DNA from: Flavobacteriaceae bacterium
GTDB lineage: Bacteria; Bacteroidota; Bacteroidia; Flavobacteriales; Flavobacteriaceae
Assembly: GCA_029238555.1 (NCBI GenBank)
Contig: JAQWFV010000014.1
Span: 1 to 5,069, forward strand
Direction of reading: 5' to 3'
Length of the DNA: 5,069 nucleotides
In this document: positions 1 through 5,069 of the stretch, in pieces
How the letters are laid out: every line of letters begins with the position of its first letter
How positions within the stretch are numbered: position 1 is the stretch's first letter
The notes under the pieces: model-generated
The model's input: the letters and a program-made list of their open reading frames with translations, nothing else
Database searches by the model: none
What the model was told of the DNA's origin: nothing
Program-made: the position numbers and the translations under genes

Positions 1-40
1 ATAGGAAACAAAAAAGCCGACTCATAAATGAATCGGCTTT
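1..40 (-). terminator. Intrinsic terminator after tRNA-Asp
   Basis: The arms AAAGCCGA (13-20) and TCGGCTTT (33-40) form a perfect 8-bp stem. Read on the minus strand, the stem continues inward through a U·G wobble and three Watson-Crick pairs (21-24 with 29-32) to a four-base loop, giving about 12 bp. The stem runs into a minus-strand T tract (TTTTTTGTTT) made by the A-rich bases 15-6. The plus strand has a C·A mismatch in place of the wobble and no comparable T tract, so this terminates leftward transcription from the tRNA. It begins 8 nt after the mature tRNA 3' end. Confidence 0.87.
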
Positions 41-48
41 GGCTTCTG

Positions 49-122
49 CGGTCTGGACGAGACTCGAACTCGCGACCCCCTGCGTGACAGGCAGGTATTC
101 TAACCAACTGAACTACCAGACC
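49..122 (-). tRNA. tRNA-Asp (anticodon GUC)
   Basis: The minus strand folds into a complete 74-nt cloverleaf. The acceptor stem is GGTCTGG/CCAGACC. The D stem is GTTC/GAAT with a G10·U25 pair, and the D loop contains GG. The anticodon stem is CCTGC/GCAGG with loop CTGTCAC, the variable loop is five nucleotides, and the T stem GCGAG/CTCGT carries loop TTCGAGT. The anticodon GTC lies at plus positions 86-88, so the tRNA reads GAC and GAU. Known aspartate identity elements (G34, U35, C36, C38, G10 and discriminator G73 at position 49) are all present. The 3' CCA is not encoded: CAG follows the discriminator, so CCA must be added after transcription. It has its own promoter and terminator, so it appears to be a single-gene transcription unit. 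G34 could be a queuosine site, as in other bacterial tRNA-Asp; this is inference. Confidence 0.97.
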
Positions 123-129
123 TCGCGTT

Positions 130-152
130 AGCGGTTGCAAATATACACCGCT
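130..152. repeat. 6-bp inverted repeat around the tRNA promoter -7 box
   Basis: AGCGGT (130-135) and ACCGCT (147-152) are perfect inverted copies separated by 11 nt, and the spacer contains the complete TATATTTG element. The arms would flank the -7 box, one at the predicted transcription start and the other just upstream. This could be an operator-like site or chance; a 6-bp match alone is weak evidence. Confidence 0.4.
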
Positions 153-168
153 TATTTAATTGTGCAAA
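138..168 (-). promoter_or_regulatory. Bacteroidota-type promoter for tRNA-Asp
   Basis: On the minus strand, TTTG (165-168) and TATATTTG (138-145) are separated by 19 nt. This fits the Bacteroidota housekeeping promoter, a TTTG or TTG at about -33 and TAnnTTTG at about -7. Transcription would then start near 131-133, about ten bases before the mature tRNA 5' end, leaving a short leader for RNase P. The assignment rests on the motif, its spacing and its position; no transcript data are available. The -7 box sits between the arms of a 6-bp inverted repeat, listed separately. Confidence 0.78.
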
Positions 169-217
169 CAAAAAAACATAAAAAAGTAATTTATTTTTAG
201 TTTAAAATAGTAGCCAT

Positions 218-254
218 AAAAAAAGGCCATTGCGGTAGCAACGGCCTTTTTTTT
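218..254 (-). terminator. Intrinsic terminator after trxA
   Basis: On the minus strand the hairpin has stem GGCCGTTGC/GCAATGGCC (225-246) closed by a four-base loop TACC, followed by seven T (224-218). Eight A on the 5' side (254-247) could extend the stem by A-U pairs. The ninth position is a G·U wobble on the minus strand but an A·C mismatch on the plus strand, which fixes the orientation. It begins 23 nt past the trxA stop codon. It should separate trxA from the tRNA unit. Confidence 0.92.
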
Positions 255-277
255 ATATGGGTTTCAAAACCAATGAA

Positions 278-595
278 TTACATAGCTGCATCAATGGCAT
301 CTGTGTACACCTGCTTAGGAGACACTCCTACTTGTCTGCTCACAATCTCACCGCCTTTAAATACTAAAATAGTTGGAATGTTACGAACACCGTACTTAGC
401 TGCAAACTCTTGGTTAGCGTCTACGTCTACCTTTCCTACGACAGCTTTACCCTCGTATTCATCACTTACCTCATCAATGATAGGTCCTACCATTCTACAA
501 GGTCCACACCAAGCTGCCCAAAAATCTACCACAACTGGCTTGTCACTTTTTAAAACTACTTCTTCAAAAGTAGCATCTGTTATTTCTAATGCCAT
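278..595 (-). CDS. trxA: Thioredoxin (thiol-disulfide reductase)
   Basis: This is a complete 105-residue cytoplasmic thioredoxin, a small dithiol protein that reduces disulfides in client proteins and is recharged by thioredoxin reductase. The redox motif W-C-G-P-C is at residues 29-33, with both cysteine codons (506-508 and 497-499) intact. The buried aspartate is D24 in VVVDFWA, and the cis-proline is P74 in NIPT. The lysine and aspartate of GKVDVDAN (54-61) and the C-terminal FKGGE turn (79-83) are in their usual places. The length matches the single-domain family (about 105-110 aa), and there is no signal peptide or membrane segment, which argues against a periplasmic TlpA/DsbE-like protein. 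The ATG at 593-595 gives the standard N-terminus; no Shine-Dalgarno sequence precedes it, only an A-rich leader as is normal in Bacteroidota. It lies 99 nt downstream of dnaE on the same strand and is followed by a strong terminator. Ribonucleotide reductase and peroxidases are typical clients in this family; that is family knowledge, not visible here. Confidence 0.97.
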   Translation of the reverse strand: MALEITDATFEEVVLKSDKPVVVDFWAAWCGPCRMVGPIIDEVSDEYEGKAVVGKVDVDANQEFAAKYGVRNIPTILVFKGGEIVSRQVGVSPKQVYTDAIDAAM

Positions 596-626
596 GATTA
601 TATGTTTTTAATTGTCTACAAATTTA
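596..626 (-). promoter_or_regulatory. Candidate trxA promoter and A-rich leader
   Basis: The minus strand carries TAAATTTG (619-626), an exact match to the Bacteroidota -7 consensus TAnnTTTG. No TTG is found at the expected -33 distance, so the call is tentative. A start near 613 would give a leader of about 18 nt, AATTAAAAACATATAATC before the ATG. That leader is A-rich and has no purine-rich Shine-Dalgarno sequence, as is usual for flavobacterial mRNAs. The promoter would allow trxA transcription independent of dnaE. Confidence 0.42.
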
Positions 627-694
627 CATATTTATTTTACCATTTTTCCCTCTGGCTCATGCCTTTTCTTATCCTACTATAAAGAAGCCTTATA

Positions 695-3600
695 TTAATT
701 TAGACTGAAATGAACGTCTGCCGCTTCTAAGGCTTCTAGAAGGGCTGTATTTACACCTATTTTCTGACTACGAGAGACAAAATCTACTTTAATACTGTCC
801 TCCATCTCATAGAGGCTAAAATGGAGCGGTAAGTCTCCAGGATGGCTTTGAATAATTTCTTTAATTCCGCTAATCTGGGCTTCTTCCAAATGATCTACCC
901 GCAACTTTAGGGTGAGCTTCTTAGTAAAGGACTCTAAAATTTCTTGCAGCATATAAAAACCGTTGTACTGCAAACGAGGCTCGCCTTGTTTGCCGGTCTC
1001 TTTATTGGTCCATCCCTCTTTTACAAGGGCCTTACAAAAGATAAAAGAATTTACAATCAAGAAATGTCGGTACTTTAAATAGTCTTCTCCAAAGATCCTA
1101 AACTCATAGGAGTCTGCATAATCTTCTACGGTAAAGGCCGCCCAGCCCTTTCCATTTTTAGAAATCCTATGCTGCACCTCAGAGACCACACCAGCAAAAG
1201 CCAACTCTCTATTGACATAGGAAGGCAAGTCATTAAAGAAAGACACATTAGCGTTGGCGTAGGTATTGATCTCTGTTTTATAGTCGTCTAAAGGGTGGCC
1301 TGAAATATAAATTCCCACCACTTCTTTTTCTTGCTTTAACTTCTCCATGGTTCCCCACTCAGGACAGGGTGGCACCTCTGGTTCAGGGATTTGAATATCA
1401 CTAGATTCCCCAAACAAACTCACCTGGGCAGAGTTTTCATTTTCTTGGTATCTGGCACCGTAGCGAATGACTTTTTCGAGAAAGGTACCGGCATCGCCCA
1501 AAGGGTGAAAATACTGGGCCCTGTGAACCCCTCCAAAAGAGTCAAAACCTCCAGCAAGGGCCAAGTTTTCAAAAGCCTTTTTGTTGGCGGCCCTCAGGTC
1601 TATACGTTTGGCCAGGTCAAAGACAGACCTATAAGGGCCGTTCTCCTTTCGTTGGGCCACAATAGTCTCTACTGCGCCACGGCCCACTCCTTTAATAGCG
1701 CCCATTCCAAAACGAACCGCTCCTGCTTGGTTCACGGCAAATTTGTAAAAAGATTCATTCACATCTGGGCCCAATACTTGGAGCCCCATACGCTTACACT
1801 CTTCCATGAAGAAGGTGACCTGCTTAATGTCGTTCATATTATTAGACAGTACCGCCGCCATGTATTCCGCGGGGTAATGCGCTTTCAAATAAGCCGTCTG
1901 ATAGGCAATATAGGCGTAACAGGTAGAGTGACTCTTGTTAAAGGCATACGAAGCAAAGGCTTCCCAGTCTTTCCATATTTTCTCTAGAACCTCCGTAGGG
2001 TGGCCTAATTTTTCGCCTCCTCCTAAAAATTGGGGCTTCAATTTTTCTAGTAGGGCAAAGATTTTTTTACCCATGGCTTTTCTCAATACGTCTGCCTCCC
2101 CCTTAGAGAAACCGGCAAGCTTTTGAGACAAGAGCATTACCTGCTCTTGGTACACGGTAATTCCGTAGGTTTCTTTGAGGTATTCTTCCATTTCAGGAAG
2201 GTCATAGGTAATTTCCTCATCGCCGTGTTTACGACCAATAAAACTAGGAATATACTCCATTGGTCCTGGTCTGTAGAGCGCGTTCATGGCAATGAGGTCG
2301 TCAAAAACAGTAGGTTTTAAATCCTTGAGGTGCTTTTGCATGCCCACAGATTCGTATTGGAATACCCCAACGGTGTCTCCGCGTTGGAAGAGTTCGTAGG
2401 TCTTGGCGTCGTCCAGAGGAAAGTCGTCCGGTACCAGTTGTATGTCGTGCTTGGCCTTGACAATTTTAACAGTATCCTTAATTAAGGTCAGTGTTTTTAG
2501 ACCCAAAAAGTCCATTTTTAAGAGTCCAGCGTCTTCTACCACGGAGTTGTCGAACTGGGTCACATACAAATCAGAATCTTTGGCCGTAGCCACAGGCACA
2601 TAATTGGTAATATCTCCAGGGGTAATAATTACCCCACAAGCATGAATACCTGTATTCCTAAGTGATCCCTCTAATATACGTGCCATATTCAAGGTCTGAG
2701 CCTCCAGGTCTGGACCGTCTGCAATATTGAGTAGCTCGTTGACCTTATCTAAGTCTTCTGCCTTAAAGTTTTTCTTGAGTTCCGCCTCAGTATAGCTAAA
2801 AATCTTAGCGAGTTTAGACATATTGGGCAGTAATTTAGCAATCCTGTCTGCCTCGTTGAGGGGTAAATCCAATACCCTGGCCGTATCTCTAATAGAAGAC
2901 TTGGCCGCCATGGTACCATAGGTAATGATTTGAGCCACCTGGTTGGAACCGTATTTTTTAATCACATAATCCATGACACGACCCCGGCCTTCGTCGTCAA
3001 AATCAATATCAATATCGGGCATAGACACCCTGTCTGGATTTAAGAAACGCTCAAAAAGTAAATCGTACTTTAAAGGATCTATATTGGTAATCCAAAGACA
3101 GTAAGCCACTACAGAACCCGCTGCAGAACCCCTTCCAGGGCCTACAGACACGTCCATATTACGCGCTTCTCTAATAAAATCTTCTACAATGAGGAAATAA
3201 CCTGGGTAGCCGGAATTTCGAATAGTATCTAGTTCAAAATCCAAACGCTCTTCAATCTCAGGAGTTATTTCTCCGTAACGTTTTTCTGCCCCTTGATAGG
3301 TAATGTGGCGCAAATACGCATTTTCCCCGCGTTTTCCTCCATCTTCCAAATCTTCTGCCACCTTAAACTCGGCTGGAATCTCGAAAGCAGGCAATAACAC
3401 CTCCCTCGCCAGTTCAAAAGGCTCAATCTGGCCGGCAATTTTATGGGTGTTTTCAATGGCCTCAGGAAGGTCTGAAAACAGGGATTTCATTTCCGCTGCA
3501 GACTTAAAGTAATACTCCTGATTGGGCAAACCGTATCGGTAGCCCCTACCCCTTCCTATAGGAGTGGCTTGCTTTTCTCCATCTTTTACACAGAGTAAAA

Positions 3601-5069
3601 TATCATGGGCCTCTGCGTCTTTCTGGTCTGCATAATAAGTATTGTTAGAGGCCACCAAAGACACTCCATGTTTTTGGGCCATAGGCACCAATACCTGGTT
3701 TACTCGGTCTTCATCTTCCTGACTGTGGCGCATAAGCTCCACATAAAAGTCTGGACCAAAGGTATCTTTCCACCATAAAAGGGCCTCCTCTGCCTGAGTT
3801 TCTCCTGTATTGAGAATTTTAGCAGCCACCTCTCCATACATATTTCCAGAGAGCACAATCAAGTCTTCTTTATATTGTTCTACTAGCGCTTTATCTATTC
3901 TGGGCACATAATAGAAGCCTTTGGTATATGCTATTGAAGACAGTTTGGCCAAATTATGGTACCCCTTTTTATTTTTGGCCAAAAAGACCATCTGGTAACC
4001 GTAATCTTTTACATTTTTGTTGGTGTGGTCTTCACAAACAAAAAATTCACAACCCACAATAGGGGTCATGATACTCCCCTCTTTAGGAGTTCCCGCTTCT
4101 TCTGCCTCCTTGTGGGCCTGTTTTATTCTGGTGTTATGCCCTTTCACCTCTTTTACAAAGTGGAAAGCCCCCATTAAATTGGCATGGTCCGTTAGAGCCA
4201 CCGCCGGCATATTTTGTTTGGCTGCCTGAGCCACCAAATCCTTTACACTCATGGTAGACTGCAAGACTGAAAACTGGGAATGGTTGTGCAGGTGCACAAA
4301 AGCAGTGTCTTCTAACTGGGCTAAATTTTCTTTAATATCTTGTTTGGTAGGCGCCGATATTTCTGGTTGGGCGTGCGCTTGCAGCGCCGCCGATGCCTCT
4401 TTTAAGTTCACATGCTTTAAACCAATACCGGCAATAGACTCAGCATTCGCTTCTTGAAACTGGTTGTAATAGTCTGCCGGAGCACCCAGCTTGTCCAAAG
4501 GGTAATGCTTTAAACGCAGTAATTCCAAAAAGCAACGGCTAGTAGCCTCGACGTCTGCTGTAGCGTTGTGTGCCTCTCCAAAAGGTTCGCCAAATAAATG
4601 CTGATGCAATTCTGTGAGTGTAGGTAATTTAAACTTGCCTCCCCTCCCTCCAGGGATTTGACACATCATAGCGGTCTGCTCCGTACAAGTATCTAAAACA
4701 GGTTTTTGAGTGAGTAGGTTTTCAATTCCTGCTCTGTGGAATTCCGCCCCCATAATATTGAGGTCAAAACCTACATTCTGCCCCACCACAAAATGGCACT
4801 TCTCTAAGGCTGCTGTAAAACGCTCCAAGACCTCCAACAGAGGTAATCCTTGATCTTGAGCCAGTGCAGTAGAAATTCCATGAATCTGTTCTGCTTCAAA
4901 AGGAACGTCAAAACCATCTGGTGCCACTAAGTAATCTTGGTGTTCCAAGAGGTTTCCCATAGCGTCGTGTAATTGCCAGGCAATCTGTATACAGCGAGGC
5001 CAATTGTCTGTGTCTGTTACAGGAGCATTCCATCTCTTGGGTAAGCCGGTGGTTTCAGTGTCAAAAATT
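695..5069 (-). CDS. dnaE: DNA polymerase III alpha subunit with N-terminal DEDDh exonuclease domain (5' end cut by the window)
   Basis: This is the replicative C-family polymerase, with 1457 residues visible. The frame stays open from the ATG at 4958-4960 to the window edge and adds 36 residues beginning IFDTETTGL, so the true start lies just outside, probably only a few codons away. Residue 1 below is the isoleucine at 5066-5068. Residues 1-185 are a DnaQ-like proofreading exonuclease with all DEDDh residues: D3, E5, D102, H167 and D172. After a linker, a PHP domain starts near residue 257 (HLHNHS at 259-264, TDH at 293-295). The polymerase core has GPGRGSAAGS (643-652) and PDIDIDF (684-690), with catalytic D687 and D689, and the third aspartate D853 in KMDFLGL. 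YRPGPM (932-937), YQEQVM (973-978) and FNKSHS (1043-1048) are also conserved. A helix-hairpin-helix (GAIKGVG, about 1123-1129), a clamp-binding motif QVSLF (1215-1219), an OB fold (about 1286-1350) and a C-terminal domain follow. No frameshift or internal stop is seen. The alternatives PolC and DnaE2/ImuC do not fit: PolC carries its exonuclease inside the PHP domain, and DnaE2 lacks one. Confidence 0.98.
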   Translation of the reverse strand, partial: IFDTETTGLPKRWNAPVTDTDNWPRCIQIAWQLHDAMGNLLEHQDYLVAPDGFDVPFEAEQIHGISTALAQDQGLPLLEVLERFTAALEKCHFVVGQNVGFDLNIMGAEFHRAGIENLLTQKPVLDTCTEQTAMMCQIPGGRGGKFKLPTLTELHQHLFGEPFGEAHNATADVEATSRCFLELLRLKHYPLDKLGAPADYYNQFQEANAESIAGIGLKHVNLKEASAALQAHAQPEISAPTKQDIKENLAQLEDTAFVHLHNHSQFSVLQSTMSVKDLVAQAAKQNMPAVALTDHANLMGAFHFVKEVKGHNTRIKQAHKEAEEAGTPKEGSIMTPIVGCEFFVCEDHTNKNVKDYGYQMVFLAKNKKGYHNLAKLSSIAYTKGFYYVPRIDKALVEQYKEDLIVLSGNMYGEVAAKILNTGETQAEEALLWWKDTFGPDFYVELMRHSQEDEDRVNQVLVPMAQKHGVSLVASNNTYYADQKDAEAHDILLCVKDGEKQATPIGRGRGYRYGLPNQEYYFKSAAEMKSLFSDLPEAIENTHKIAGQIEPFELAREVLLPAFEIPAEFKVAEDLEDGGKRGENAYLRHITYQGAEKRYGEITPEIEERLDFELDTIRNSGYPGYFLIVEDFIREARNMDVSVGPGRGSAAGSVVAYCLWITNIDPLKYDLLFERFLNPDRVSMPDIDIDFDDEGRGRVMDYVIKKYGSNQVAQIITYGTMAAKSSIRDTARVLDLPLNEADRIAKLLPNMSKLAKIFSYTEAELKKNFKAEDLDKVNELLNIADGPDLEAQTLNMARILEGSLRNTGIHACGVIITPGDITNYVPVATAKDSDLYVTQFDNSVVEDAGLLKMDFLGLKTLTLIKDTVKIVKAKHDIQLVPDDFPLDDAKTYELFQRGDTVGVFQYESVGMQKHLKDLKPTVFDDLIAMNALYRPGPMEYIPSFIGRKHGDEEITYDLPEMEEYLKETYGITVYQEQVMLLSQKLAGFSKGEADVLRKAMGKKIFALLEKLKPQFLGGGEKLGHPTEVLEKIWKDWEAFASYAFNKSHSTCYAYIAYQTAYLKAHYPAEYMAAVLSNNMNDIKQVTFFMEECKRMGLQVLGPDVNESFYKFAVNQAGAVRFGMGAIKGVGRGAVETIVAQRKENGPYRSVFDLAKRIDLRAANKKAFENLALAGGFDSFGGVHRAQYFHPLGDAGTFLEKVIRYGARYQENENSAQVSLFGESSDIQIPEPEVPPCPEWGTMEKLKQEKEVVGIYISGHPLDDYKTEINTYANANVSFFNDLPSYVNRELAFAGVVSEVQHRISKNGKGWAAFTVEDYADSYEFRIFGEDYLKYRHFLIVNSFIFCKALVKEGWTNKETGKQGEPRLQYNGFYMLQEILESFTKKLTLKLRVDHLEEAQISGIKEIIQSHPGDLPLHFSLYEMEDSIKVDFVSRSQKIGVNTALLEALEAADVHFSLN
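1412..1426 (-). other. Predicted sliding-clamp binding motif QVSLF in DnaE
   Basis: These five codons encode QVSLF, residues 1215-1219 of the visible protein. They match the bacterial beta-clamp binding pentapeptide consensus (QL[SD]LF). The motif lies after the helix-hairpin-helix segment and before the OB fold, where E. coli DnaE carries its internal clamp motif QADMF. It should tether the polymerase to the DnaN clamp. The function is inferred from motif and position. Confidence 0.75.

Noticed and set aside
260..271. Small inverted repeat GGTTT/AAACC after the trxA stop codon
   Set aside because: The arms are five bases with a two-base gap (or four with a four-base loop) and AT-rich, so it is too weak to be a functional hairpin beside the much stronger terminator at 218-254.
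273..611. 112-residue open frame on the plus strand covering all of trxA
   Set aside because: It is exactly antisense to a clear thioredoxin gene, has no recognisable domain, and both terminators and the tRNA promoter point the other way. It is a shadow of the trxA reading frame.
627..694. Possible terminator hairpin directly after dnaE
   Set aside because: Only a short GGCT/AGCC pairing and an AU-rich stem with mismatches can be drawn, with no following T tract on the minus strand.
1391..1987. 198-residue open frame on the plus strand inside dnaE
   Set aside because: It is antisense to highly conserved polymerase sequence, with no recognisable motif and a composition explained by the codon use of the opposite strand.
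3265..3456. 63-residue open frame on the minus strand overlapping dnaE in another frame
   Set aside because: It lies entirely within the conserved dnaE frame and shows no domain or start context of its own.
1..5069. Search by eye for CRISPR repeats, transposase genes, attachment-site duplications at the tRNA, or phage genes
   Set aside because: No direct-repeat array or mobile-element protein is visible, and no copy of the tRNA 3' end was noticed elsewhere in the window. A tRNA can be an integration site, but the flank beyond position 1 is not available.

Overview
This window looks like an ordinary chromosomal housekeeping segment from a member of the Bacteroidota, most likely order Flavobacteriales. 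The main reasons are a DNA polymerase III alpha subunit carrying an N-terminal proofreading-exonuclease domain, polymerase residues that resemble flavobacterial DnaE as I remember it, a promoter of the TTTG-N19-TAnnTTTG type in front of the tRNA, and an A-rich translation start without a Shine-Dalgarno sequence in front of trxA. Species cannot be given from sequence reading alone.

All genes lie on the minus strand, so biological order runs from high to low coordinates. Positions 5069-695 hold dnaE, open at the window edge and missing only a few N-terminal codons. Positions 694-596 are a 99-nt gap with a candidate trxA promoter and no convincing dnaE terminator. Positions 595-278 hold a complete thioredoxin gene, followed by a strong intrinsic terminator at 254-218. 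Positions 217-123 are an AT-rich spacer with a well-matched promoter. Positions 122-49 encode tRNA-Asp(GUC), followed by its own intrinsic terminator at 40-1.

dnaE is the replicative polymerase. Its N-terminal DEDDh exonuclease has all five catalytic residues. Its PHP domain, aligned by eye, keeps only about four of the nine metal ligands of the canonical site. This suggests that proofreading is done in cis by the fused domain and not by the PHP site. Thioredoxin is the general dithiol reductant, and one of its usual clients is ribonucleotide reductase, which makes dNTPs. tRNA-Asp appears to be an independent transcription unit. I see no mobile element, CRISPR array, phage gene or novel defence-type system here. 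The points worth a second look are the polymerase architecture, the start-site pitfall at its 5' end, and the architecture of the tRNA promoter.
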